Source of the DNA: Filobasidium wieringae
Taxonomy: Eukaryota > Basidiomycota > Tremellomycetes > Filobasidiales > Filobasidiaceae
Direction: 5' to 3'
NCBI GenBank assembly: GCA_001600055.1
Contig: BCIV01000001.1
Span: 923,774-987,773 of the forward strand
DNA length: 64,000 nt
The translations under genes and the position numbers were made by a program. The first letter of the stretch is position 1. Every line of letters begins with the position of its first letter. Below the pieces are notes generated by a model that worked only from the letters and a program-made list of their open reading frames with translations, was not told the DNA's origin and ran no database searches. Below, piece by piece: positions 1 through 12,302 of this stretch.

Positions 1-1810
1 GGGAAAACTAAAATTACCAAATATTCTGAATATGATGGACCTGAACACCATCGAAAGCTCGTCCAAGCGAGAAGCTCGTAAGCCCCTTATTGAATCAAGG
101 GCTACTTCTATCTCTCTGATCAAGCCGATGCATTCTCATAGGAAAAGTTCACCTAACCAACATGGTCTATAAACTCATTACCAACCGCTTCATTCAACCT
201 ACCAGCCCGATCCTGCATCGAACACCCTATGACGAAATGCTAAAGAAACGTAAAGCGAAGGAAAAGGCTCGAGGAAACCTTCTATCGGCGAAAGAGATTA
301 GTCAGATCAAGGTTGATGTGATGGGGGAAATGCGGGAGCTGGTAAAGGAGGAAACTAGCGTAGATAAGGCGTTATTGAAGGCTGGGACGAAACGGAAAAC
401 TGATGCATCGGGTGGAGGATCGAGCAAAAAGGTGAGAAGAAGGGTTGTGCTTGAATGGAAATGACTGGCCTGCTGATATCTGTCTCAAACAGCATAAAGG
501 AGACGACATAGAGCTAGTAGATGTAAGTGTGCTTGATATGATGTTTTCTACAAGCAAGTCTGAAAACTGACCTTATTCAATTGATACAGCCCAAAGCGGT
601 CTTGAGAGTGAATTATGAAAAATACGACTGCTTGTATCGAAACAAAGTGAGTTTGTTCTTCCTTATCGGTTAGAACCGCAACTACGTACTAAACATCATA
701 TGGTTCTAAGCTGGTTGAGTTGGCAGTAGCAGATCGATATAACAAGCCAGCGGGGTACATTGTCAAGAATTTGATGAAGCTGATTCAACCAGAGGACGAT
801 CATCTTCTGCTTGGAACTGGTCGTAAGCCGTTCTCTCTGGTCTAAACCTCTAAGCCAGTGCTCATTTTGCCTCTCGGGATTAGCACCTGCGTCGATGCAT
901 TCTGTCCTGAACCATCTGATGGAGGCTGAGCGTGACGCGTTATCGCTAGGGTTCGGTGGAAAGTCGGTTACATCGAAGACCAAAGTAACAGAGCTTCTGG
1001 GAGGTTACGCGGCCATTCTAGCAGGTGAAGACGATGGAAACGCATTCCGAGCGGAAGGAGTGTTTTTGGTCCGAGATATGATGGCCGGTTCGGCAAGTGG
1101 AGCGCAGTACATGGTCATGTTCGAGAGGATCTGCAATCGTCTGAAAAGGCAGTTGTTGGAGAGTTATGTGGAGGAGACGCAAGGACCGATAGGGAAGAGG
1201 GTCTTCAATGCTGTCATGCATGGTGACAAGGTGACGGAGGAGATGGTGAGTTAAAGATGAGTGAGCGAGATGTCAAGTCTCGGATATTGACGAGCTGTTT
1301 TGGTCAGGTGGTATCGAAAGCGCTCATCAATAATGCGGATGCCCGAACGAAACTGAGCGCACTGAAGACTGCCAACTTGATCACATTCCAGGCTATCGCT
1401 CGAGGTGCCGACCGATCTGCATCCAGGTGTACGTTCCTGTACTACGTCGATCTATCCGGAGCGTATCGAACGATCCTCACACGGATGTACAAATCGTTGG
1501 CGAACATCCAGCAACGCAAGGATATGATGTATGAGAAGTACAAATACGTCTTCGAGACCAGTCAGCGGGAAGACGTGATAGAGGACCCAAATTTGATGAA
1601 GCCTTCGGAGCGGGCGACCTTGAAGGAGATGGAGACCGAGTTGGATCGACTCAATACGGCTCAGACCAGGATGGAGACGAACGTGTTTGTGCTGAGAGAT
1701 CTGCCTGGTGGGCCTCTTTCGGTTCGGTAAGTCCAGAACCCCGGCAAATCATTTGTTCTTTGCTGACATCATTTTCGATATTCAGATTGGACGATCCGTT
1801 TGTGCGGTAG
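1..1810 (+). CDS. RPC82: RNA polymerase III subunit RPC82/POLR3C (5' partial)
   Basis: Winged-helix subunit of the Pol III RPC82-RPC34-RPC31 subcomplex, which acts in initiation of tRNA and 5S transcription in the nucleus. Model: join(<1..77, 125..431, 493..522, 590..646, 711..822, 884..1245, 1308..1726, 1786..1810). Family signatures are RVNYEKYDCLYRN followed by LVELAVADRYNKPAGYIV in the middle, and near the C-terminus FLYYVDLSGAYRTILTRMYK with a helical tail, matching POLR3C in order and spacing. The last exon adds only RLDDPFVR before TAG. The N-terminal roughly 150 residues lie left of the window. The first intron's acceptor (124) is CAAG and the intron before 711 ends CTAAG, so those junctions are less sure than the rest. 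Family assignment is confident. Confidence 0.9.
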
Positions 1811-2692
1811 CAGATGTAACGTTCTAATCACGAAATCCATGATATGCACAAAGATCCCACACGACTCTAACTTACAAAAGAACACAGTGAATCGCCGTTG
1901 CTGGTGACGACCACTTTGAGCTTGCTAGTATGATCAATCTCGTCCTTTTCGACAGCGTGGGGTAAAGTGAATATGGTCAATCGTTAAATAATGAATAAAG
2001 AGGCAAAAAGCAACATCTCCTACGAGACCATCAGTTATCTGGTCCGTAGGTAGCCTCTAGGGTCTAGGTGCTTGGGACCATCGGGAACGGTAAGTGGTCT
2101 GCTCTGTCCCTAGGCCTGCTCGCAGTTAGCCACCAGAGAACCTCTAGACCATCTAGGTTTATCCGGGTGGGCCTGCCGCTGGTATATACCGACTACAACC
2201 GATCGCGTTAGTAACAAACGGCGCGTCTATCGCCTTTTGGGGCACGGCGACGCGCGGCGGAAGCAAGTCAGTCTGAATTATGCATGTCATGCGTATTATC
2301 GTGGTGTAGATAGGTGTACGACATGTACATATGTACAATAACACTCTTAGTCTCGAGTATTGATCCTAAGTCGATGTGACCGTCGGAAGGCATCGTATCT
2401 TTGCGAGATCTGAGAGCGTGTCGCTATGTATAGGCCCGTGGTATAGGACATGAATGTTGATCTCCTATAGCAACGGATTGAGCGGTTATTAGCCGGCTTT
2501 GCTTCCGATCATTCCGAGAGATAAGGAGATCGCGAGAGCTCCCGTCGATATCGGCTCGTTCTCTCCAGCGCCTCAGCGTATATAGTTCGCTCAACCTCCC
2601 TTCGTCTGGAACACCTGAGAGGCTCTGGGGCGCTCATACATACCTTTAAACGTATATCCTCCTCTCATCGACGTCTTTTAATCGAAATCAAG
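1811..2692. other. Intergenic: RPC82 3' flank and URO1 promoter
   Basis: No convincing gene. The RPC82 3' flank (to about 2000) is A/T-richer. The right part is the URO1 upstream region and carries GATA-type motifs, listed separately. Confidence 0.6.
2296..2525. promoter_or_regulatory. Three GATA-factor type (HGATAR) motifs upstream of URO1
   Basis: Seen: TTATCG at 2296-2301 (reverse of a GATAA core), AGATAG at 2308-2313 and AGATAAG at 2519-2525, the last about 170 bases before the URO1 start. Purine catabolism genes of fungi are commonly controlled by GATA-type nitrogen regulators (Gat1/AreA family), so these are plausible sites. Motifs this short also occur by chance. Confidence 0.3.
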
Positions 2693-3974
2693 ATGGCTAC
2701 TTCTGAACCAGGTTACCTCAGTGCAGCTCGCTACGGTAAGGATCTTGTCCGGGTAGCTCGTGTCGTCAGAGAGGGAAACGTCCATCATGTTGTCGGTGAG
2801 TATTGTCACAGCCATCTTCCCTACAACGTGAGTTTGCTAAGAGTTTCGATGCACAGAATATACCGTCAGGGTCATGCTCGAGGGAGAGATCGAAACAAGC
2901 TACACCAAGGCCGATAACAAATGTGTGGTCACCACGGATAGCATGAAGAACACTGTCTATGGTGAGATACTTTTCTTTGTCATGAGCTACGTCTTCTTGT
3001 CACTAATCCTGTACCTGGTCCATATCAGTCTTCGCCAAGACCTCGCCTCACGTCCTCACTCCGGAGCTCTTCGCTCTGCACTTAGCACTGCATTACGTGA
3101 ATCATCACGATCACATCAACAAAGCTTTCATCGACATTCTCTCTCACAAATGGTCCAGAATCTCAGTAGATGGGAAGCCTCATGGTTGGGCCTTTACTAG
3201 AGACGGGGAGGAGAAGGGGGTCATCTCGGCAGTAGCTGATGCAACTGGCGGAAAGCAGGATGTCAAGGCTACCGTGAACGTCGGTGTCAAAGATCTGTTA
3301 GGTGAGTCAGCCAAATTCATGTTCCTCGATCTGTTGTTGAGTCTTTCTACTCTATTTTAGTATTGAAGACTGCTGGATCTAGCTTCGAGGACTTTTACAA
3401 AGACGAATACACCACGCTTCCAGGTAGGCAGTCTGCTTGATCTTCTCGCCCTATATGATGCATCGCTGATCGTTGAATTCTTCCAACTATCCAGAGGTAT
3501 CGGATCGTCTCTTCTCCACATCCGTCACTCTAGACTACAGTGTCCCTCTTCCCACTTCGACTCCTATCACCATCGATTCCCTTACCGAAATCGGCAAGCA
3601 ACTCGACTTCCCCAAGATCGCAGAGACCGCTCGTAAAGTGACGCTGGAAGTGTTTGCGACGGACGAGTCTGCTAGTGTTCAGGCGACAATGTACAACACC
3701 GCACAGAAGCTTCTGGGAGAGGCCAAGGCGATCGGAAAGGTCAGCTATAGCTACCCCAACAAGCATTATATGTGAGTTTTCCTGGTCCTAGGCTCGCTAT
3801 GATAACAGATGCTAAGTCCCGCTCTTGCATTTCAGTCCTGTCAACCTCACACCGTTCGGATTGGACAACGGTTTGGGCCGTGAAGGTGGAGCGGAAGTGT
3901 TCCATCCCGTCGCAGATCCTTCCGGCTTGATCACGGCAACCGTCACGAGGAAGTCTGCTGCTTCGAAACTGTAA
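2693..3974 (+). CDS. URO1: Uricase (urate oxidase), peroxisomal
   Basis: Oxidises urate to 5-hydroxyisourate in the purine degradation pathway; cofactor-free enzyme of the T-fold family. Model: join(2693..2795, 2857..2961, 3029..3301, 3361..3423, 3495..3771, 3836..3974), 319 residues, close to the usual 300. Family signatures are YGKDLVRVARV near the N-terminus, VFAKTSPHVLTPELFALHL and NHHDHINKAFIDI in the middle, and KVSYSYPNKHYIPVNLTPFG near the end. The last three residues are SKL, a canonical PTS1 signal, so the enzyme should be imported into peroxisomes. All five introns have GT donors and CAG or TAG acceptors. Upstream GATA-type motifs suggest nitrogen control. In Cryptococcus URO1 lets the cell use uric acid as a nitrogen source. 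Confidence 0.96.
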
Positions 3975-4557
3975 CCAGAGTTACGGTTGTTATAGATGGA
4001 TGTAGATGGGATTCGGGTATCGTTGTATTTCAAGCAAAATAAAAATACACTTCAAGGCATGAGACTCGGTGATACAACAAGCGGTACAGATGTTATAAGC
4101 TGATCCTCGCAAAGCCTCCGACTCGTGACATAGTATTGCAACATGAACATTTTTAATTTGATCGCTCGAAACCTAAGGGAACAGTTTGAACACCGGACAG
4201 ATGAGACGGCCCAAACCGATGCCACATTTTTACCTGTCACGCTGAATTACCTGTCACTCTGAATAGAGAGAGAGAGCTTGCTCCACATATCAGAAATACC
4301 GTTCTTACTCATATGCCATGTTCTTTTGCATATTTGCATGTGCTGACGGGCGATGCTGTTGGGCACTTCTGTCTCACATGTTCCGGATGACAGTCATACC
4401 GGCCCTTTTTCCTCCAGGTACGATAACGATCGGTTGGCTAGGCCGGAGGGATCTGGATCGACAAGCCGGAGGTATGCCAAAATACTACATTCGAGCATGT
4501 CGACATAAGAGAGTGTTCTGCATCAGCGCGTTGACTGCTACGTATACAATGACTTCC
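3975..4557. other. Convergent intergenic gap (URO1 / MED4)
   Basis: The 3' flanks of two convergent genes. The open frame around 4318-4662 overlaps the end of MED4 and has no family resemblance. Nothing else seen. Confidence 0.5.
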
Positions 4558-5463
4558 TCAATCCATGTCCTCGTCGTCCTCATCATCACTCAAATCCAAT
4601 TTGATAGGTTTGAATTTAACCGGCTGGGGTGCAGGTACCGGTCCAGCCTGCGCCTCTGCTGATGCCACCCTCGTATCCTCCTGGATCGCGTTCGGTATTT
4701 CGACCTGCTCCTGTTCGGCCCCTATCATCTCCCGATCCCCTACTTCCCCTGCGCTCATCACTTCGCCCCTCGCCAATTTCATCAATTTCGAACCCATCAT
4801 GAGTCTCTCGATGGGGTAGTATACTTCTTGTCTCGGTAGCGTTGTTTCCGGGTTGGAACCTCGGTCGAGATTAGACGTCCGTGATGTATACGGTGCCAAG
4901 CGGGTGGCAAAGTGCAACAACGCGTCCGTCGATAATGTACCTGCAGCGCGATTGGTCTCGATCAGTACCAGAGTACACGCAACGGGCTCGTACGAGGAGT
5001 ACCGACCGTTCTGTGCCACATCGATCCCCCTCTCCACCTCTTTTCCCTTCTCGATCGTCTCCTCCAAGTCCCTCCTGGCCTGTTCCAAACCCCACAACAC
5101 CTCCCTCACGTTTTCCTCGAGCCTCTCCTTTTTCCTTCGTCTCTTCTGAAGTCTATCCCATTTGGCTTGATGTCGTCTGACAAGCTCTATCAAATTAGCC
5201 TGTTCCTCCGTCAACCCCCTCAGCTTGTTGTACATCGCTGGAACATCTTCGAGAGTAAGGTTCGAGCCGGGGTGTATTCTGCGGGAAGAAGAGAGGGAGT
5301 TGGAGAGGGTATCGAATAGCTGGGTCGTCAGGGTATGTTGCTGCGTGATATTCTCGAGTAAACGGTTCCGAATCGATTCTTCCTCAGGGATCATCAGGGG
5401 AGTCTCTTCAGGCCTGAGTTTTCCTAGCCTTCTTCTACTCTTTGAACCTTCTTCCCTACTCAT
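4558..5463 (-). CDS. MED4: Mediator complex subunit 4 (MED4)
   Basis: Middle-module subunit of Mediator, which links transcription factors to RNA polymerase II. Single exon, 301 residues. The chosen ATG (5461-5463) begins MSREEGSKSRRR; the frame stays open a little further upstream but without another ATG. Layout fits Med4: an N-terminal basic stretch, a long coiled-coil helical region (about residues 30-150, LTEEQANLIELVRRHQAKWD), then the conserved core LLHFATRLAPYTS followed by YYPIERLMMGSKLMKLA, and an acidic tail DLSDDEDDEDMD. Med4 sequences are weakly conserved, so this rests on domain order and the core motif. It lies 124 bases downstream of the aldo-keto reductase on the same strand. 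Confidence 0.75.
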   Translation of the reverse strand: MSREEGSKSRRRLGKLRPEETPLMIPEEESIRNRLLENITQQHTLTTQLFDTLSNSLSSSRRIHPGSNLTLEDVPAMYNKLRGLTEEQANLIELVRRHQAKWDRLQKRRRKKERLEENVREVLWGLEQARRDLEETIEKGKEVERGIDVAQNGRYSSYEPVACTLVLIETNRAAGTLSTDALLHFATRLAPYTSRTSNLDRGSNPETTLPRQEVYYPIERLMMGSKLMKLARGEVMSAGEVGDREMIGAEQEQVEIPNAIQEDTRVASAEAQAGPVPAPQPVKFKPIKLDLSDDEDDEDMD

Positions 5464-5587
5464 CGCCTGTCTATCCAATCAAAAGAAGCAGGGCAAGCAG
5501 GTCGAATCAAAAAAAGGGCAAGGATGGGATCATAATAAGGATACAGTGTCAGGAACTCGTCATTACAACCTATCCAATTCGAAACCC

Positions 5588-6691
5588 TCACTTGATCAAC
5601 CTCAACAACGCTCGAGTCTCATCTTCCTGGAATCCCTTGAATTCATTGGCGATAGTAACGTCATGCTTCATATGCGATTCCGAAGTCGTCCCAGAAAGGG
5701 GAGTAATCCCGATCCTGAAATCCATCCAGTCGAAAGGTTTAGCTCCCATATTGCTCACGTCCAAAGAAAAGTGAGAGTTATGGGACTTACGCGATACAGA
5801 ACGCATATAATGTCTGTTCAATCGTCAACTCATACTTTCCCGCCAGCTCGTTTAGGTAAGGGTGAGCGAGGAGTGTCGGGTTACCGGATAGGGTCCAGAA
5901 CGATTGATACCGAATCCCATTCTTCTTGCAGATCTCCAATACTATATCCAACCCAGTCCATATGAGCCCTCGACGAACTCCACGACTACCCAGGGATGAT
6001 GGAAGACTTACTATCCCAATCCCAATCGTTACCTTCGAACCAACGATTCTGGACGACGCTTAGGGGGACTTTACTCTCCCCTATCAACCAATTCAGGAGG
6101 GATGGGGAATAGATATTACTGATCCCTAAGGATTTTAGAGTCCCGAGAGCGTGATGGTGTTCCAGCTGACGGTATGCTCGGAGAGTTTGCTATGATGCGA
6201 GAAATTAGGTCTAGGCGAGAGAAAGATTGAGCAAATAACAAGGAAACTCACCTCTTTCGTCCTCAATGGACTATGCATGACCAAACAATCGATCCACTCA
6301 ACGCCCAATTGACTCAAACTCTTCTGTATACTCTGCTCCACTTGAGTTTCTACTTCCGCCTGTGCGTCATAAGGGATAGGTTTTGAGAGATCCTGGCCGT
6401 CTAGGGAAGTGAACTTTGTCTGGACATAGATGGATGTACGGGGGATGTTGTGTTCCGTGCTTAGAATCGACAACGCTTCTCCAACGAGTTCTTCCCTGTA
6501 GTATCAAATGCTAGCTGGTCAGAGACGGTGAACCCCGGTCAGTAGAGTGTGCGGCCTTACCGATAATGTTTGGGTTGACAGGCCGTATCGATCCCCCGGA
6601 ATCCATTCAAGACGGCTTTGACTACCAGATCGGTGGTCCTTTCTTTCTTCCATGCTGTTCCGTACAGCATACGAGGTATTTGTGAGGACAT
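5588..6691 (-). CDS. Aldo-keto reductase family protein
   Basis: NAD(P)H-dependent oxidoreductase of the AKR superfamily (TIM barrel); substrate unknown. Model: complement(join(5588..5714, 5791..5941, 6012..6189, 6252..6495, 6561..6691)), 276 residues, typical for small fungal AKRs. Catalytic tetrad candidates in order: Asp in GFRGIDTA, Tyr in QPKHY, Lys in YVQTKF, His in CLVMHSP. Later family motifs are GISNIYSP, VVQNRWF, GIRYQSFWTLSGNP and GITPLSGT. The start ATG (6689-6691) opens MSSQIPRMLYGTAWK. A branch point-like CTGAC and a phase-2 GTGAGG at the stop could in principle splice into MED4; I regard that as chance. It diverges from KRS1 across a 269-base shared promoter. Confidence 0.9.
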
Positions 6692-6960
6692 GTTGACTTT
6701 TATGATGGGTTCTGAGTTTTGAATGAGAACATGTCGAGATCTCGAGGATCTCGAGCAGAGGTAATGGTAATTGCTTCATATTGCTTGGTTGTTATCGTCA
6801 TCAGATACAACGACACGTCATGAGACAGCGATTTTTTGATAAGATATCTACCACCCGTACGCGCTTCTAAAAATCCCAATTGAATGACGGTGATCTACTT
6901 TGAACGTTCAATTGAATTGATTCCCCTATTCACACAGACCACACATCGTCCAGCTCGTGC

Positions 6961-9457
<2,497 letters not shown>

Positions 9458-9791
9458 TTTGGTGGTCTGGGGGGAACGTGAACGATCTGTCCAATGATGA
9501 TGACGATGACGATGAAATTAGAAAACGGCCTGCGCTCTCTGTGAATATCTGTGCTCGAGACGTGGCCTGGCGTTCTTGGTCTCCTTTCGATGTCTCTCCC
9601 AGTCTGAAAATGTCGAAATGTGACCGGTTTCGTTTGGGATCTAACTTTCGGAAGATTCGACATGTGACGTCCCGAGATCGCGAGTCGGATCTAAAATAGG
9701 TGTAGGAAGAAAGGCGTCATCAGGGAGAGAAAGCTATTGCAAACCACATGATCATCTGACATTTCCAGTTCACGCCTCCTCAAGTGTCACA

Positions 9792-9812
9792 CTGCCAACT
9801 GCCAACTGCCAA
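9792..9812. repeat. Tandem heptamer CTGCCAA x3
   Basis: Three perfect head-to-tail copies of CTGCCAA, in the KRS1 3' flank. No role can be assigned. Confidence 0.8.
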
Positions 9813-10062
9813 GCTGAGTTTCGTTTCGACATGGAGAGGATGAACCGCTTCGCTTCCGAATAACCATTCATCGCTACATTTCTCTCATGAGAATGGATCG
9901 TGTTTACCATCATTATATCTCTCGCGCATTCGTCAGGACGGTCAGGACAGGAAGTGAACAAAGAAGAGATAGGGGGGATTTCCGCGCCCGATGCTTCCGA
10001 GCGAACGTTGGTCGGTGTTCCTTGATCCGAACGGACAGGAGTGGCAATCCTCAGAGGAAAAA

Positions 10063-10077
10063 GGGGGGGGGTGGGGG
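10063..10077. repeat. G-rich tract (G9-T-G5)
   Basis: Nine consecutive G, one T, then five G. A second nine-G run lies at 10477-10485. Simple sequence in the long gene-free region; a place where sequencing length errors are likely. Confidence 0.8.
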
Positions 10078-11642
10078 TAGAGGGATGTATGGATGGCATG
10101 GATGATGATGTTATGACGGGGAGATGGAATGCAGGGTGATACGTACTTTCGATGACGACGAGGTGCGAGGTGGAGTGTTCTAGCTCGAGATGAAACGGAT
10201 GACGTTGGTTCGAAGGTCGAAAGCGAGACGTAAGAGAAGCGCATACTCGCGGATCCGAGGGAACGAGACCGGAGAGAGGGCCTGGCTGGGAAAGAGGGAA
10301 CCGTGCTCGAGGCTGAAACGACCTCCTCATCTCCCGTTTCATCTGCGGCAAAGGCGTCGGTTGTGAGAGATCGCTACGGGAATGAGGAGACGTTGCTCTC
10401 CGGGTGAAAGGTCAGGAAGAGGCTTTCTCCCTGATCCATATCGTCCAGCATGACCAGCGCTCAGAGTGGAGGGCAAGGGGGGGGGAAGGGATGACGATTG
10501 ACTCGGGACCGGAACGAGACTCGGTTAAACTCTTTCGATGTCAGACGCGTACCTGAGACTATCCCGAGACTTGTCCGCGATCGAAGGACGAGCGGCGCGT
10601 GTGCTCGGGAACCCCCGAGAAGGAGTCGAGAGGCGAGGGCGAGGGAAGGGGTCAGTCACCACGAGAGGGAGAGACACGGAAGGGGGAGCCGCGGTTGTGT
10701 CTTGGCCAGCTGGCAAGATGGTTTCGTCTCTGCGACATGCGACAGCGACAGCTTTCGTGGCTCTCGCTCTCGCTTCCTACCGAAAGGGAACGGCGACGAT
10801 GATGACCGACTCCGTGACTCGTCTCGTGCGCTCTTCGAACTGATGAGCGCGGGAGCAATCTGCGATGGAAAGAGAAGGGTGATCGGCTTCCAAACCGAGC
10901 GAGGAAACGAGGAAATAGCTGCGAAGTGCTGTGAAGCGTTCTGGACGGGAGGACCAGAGTTCGCACAAGAAGGCGTCGTCATGTCGCTGCGAGTTGGAGT
11001 CCGAGTTGGAGTTGCCAATCCCTGCAACGTCGACCACCTGCTGTTCCCTGTTCGACCGGGTACTCACTCCCGTCTGCTTTACCCTCGATCACCATCACCC
11101 GCTCGTCTCCCACCCGCCGTGTCGGTGCCCACACCGCCTTAGCGCGGGCCTCGGTATTACCTCTGTGCGTAGATTCGAATCCGACGATACCCATTCCTGG
11201 CTCGGTTGCAGGGCGAGGGTACCACATTTTGGCTTTCAGCTTCCTCTCCTTCTTCCTCTTCCTCTCTCTCCTGTTCGTTCCATTTCCCTCCTTCCACCTC
11301 TTCCCTCTCTCTTCCCTTTCATTGCGATTCGACGATCGAATCCTCCCGCTCTTCCCGTCTTCGCGTCCTACAGACCAGGAATCCTTTTGTACCCCGGCTC
11401 TTGCGAGAGGGAAACAAACCCCTTGCACCTTGATCGAGAGGGACGAGGATATCCCGAGCTGGAGGAGAACAAGAACCTGATCTAGGGCTTGGTCTTGTTG
11501 GCTGAACAGCTGATCTGATCTGCTCGCCATTCATAGTCGTCGTAAGGCTGGAAGAAGATAGGAAGATCATCTTCCGCCGTCATCTTAGCCCCCCCCTCCT
11601 CGCCCTTCTTTTACCTTCTTTTAGTACCTTCCGAACCGAATT

Positions 11643-11735
11643 GTGAGTGGTTTTCTTTATGTTCTTTAGTTCATCCCGAATGGGGGGTTATCTGTTCGTA
11701 CGACTGACTGATACGTTTTCTTTCCTTTTCCGTAG
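11643..11735 (+). other. Probable 5' leader intron 1 of the Zn2Cys6 factor
   Basis: Donor GTGAGT at 11643, branch point-like CTGAC about 30 bases before the end, pyrimidine tract and TAG acceptor at 11735; 93 bases. It lies in sequence with no coding frame, so it would be a leader intron. Confidence 0.5.
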
Positions 11736-11987
11736 CTCGAGTAGGAAGACGCTTTTCTCATCCTAACCATCCTTGAACTATAACGACCTCCTACTCCTCA
11801 TCGACCATCAACCACCCTGGAACAGTACTGCAATCACTCTGGACTGGCCACCGGTTTCAAGGGGAATCCATACCTTTTCCATACGCGTAATCACGATCAG
11901 AGACAAGAACAGAAGTCGAGTTGCAATCGATCGGGACGGAACAGAACACGGGGTACGGCGCATTTTTAGGAGGAAACCGTTTCAAAG

Positions 11988-12035
11988 GTGAGTAATCGTG
12001 GAAAATCGTATTCCTCTCTCCCGTTCGAGTGACAG
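11988..12035 (+). other. Probable 5' leader intron 2 of the Zn2Cys6 factor
   Basis: Donor GTGAGT at 11988 and CAG acceptor at 12035 after a pyrimidine-rich stretch, 48 bases. Together with the preceding intron it supports a spliced leader of at least 650 bases before the ATG at 12303. Confidence 0.4.
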
Positions 12036-12302
12036 AGATCGATCCTTACCATCGTCCTCGTCCTGTGCACCATGCTCATCCTATCTGGTCACCTTGCAAT
12101 GGCTCTAGATCTATCGGGCATCCATACATACCCCAAACAAACACCAAAGAAGACGTCCACGAGCGTTCCCTTCATGCACCTCGATCTCGATCATCTCTTC
12201 CTACAACACTTTCTCACACAGCCACACCCTTCTTCCTCCTCTTGGTCGTCTTCATCCTTCCACCATCGACTTTAATCACATCGACATCCCTTCGCATTCC
12301 TC

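Larger units (their letters stand above)
9458..12302. other. Gene-free region: KRS1 3' flank, promoter and long leader of the Zn2Cys6 factor
   Basis: 2.8 kb with many overlapping open frames on both strands but none with family resemblance. Composition is uneven: purine-rich GAGA-type blocks, two G9 runs, and a C/T-rich block at about 11220-11370. Two well-formed introns near its right end (separate entries) point to a long spliced 5' leader for the downstream transcription factor. Several short upstream AUGs, for example at 12072, would precede the main start. Confidence 0.5.

Noticed and set aside
5464..5590. Possible read-through splice joining the aldo-keto reductase to MED4: the reductase stop lies in GTGAGG and a TAG acceptor leads in frame into MED4.
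   Set aside because: The reductase ends at its normal family length, MED4 has its own ATG, the donor is weaker and the only branch-like CTGAC is far from the acceptor. Treated as chance.
9770..10351. 193-codon minus-strand frame downstream of KRS1.
   Set aside because: Composition of random Pro/Ser/His text; no motif and no supporting splice signals.
10498..11142. 214-codon open frame on the plus strand in the long gene-free region.
   Set aside because: Arg/Gly/Ser-rich from purine-rich simple sequence, no family resemblance, no splice-linked continuation, and equally long frames on the other strand.
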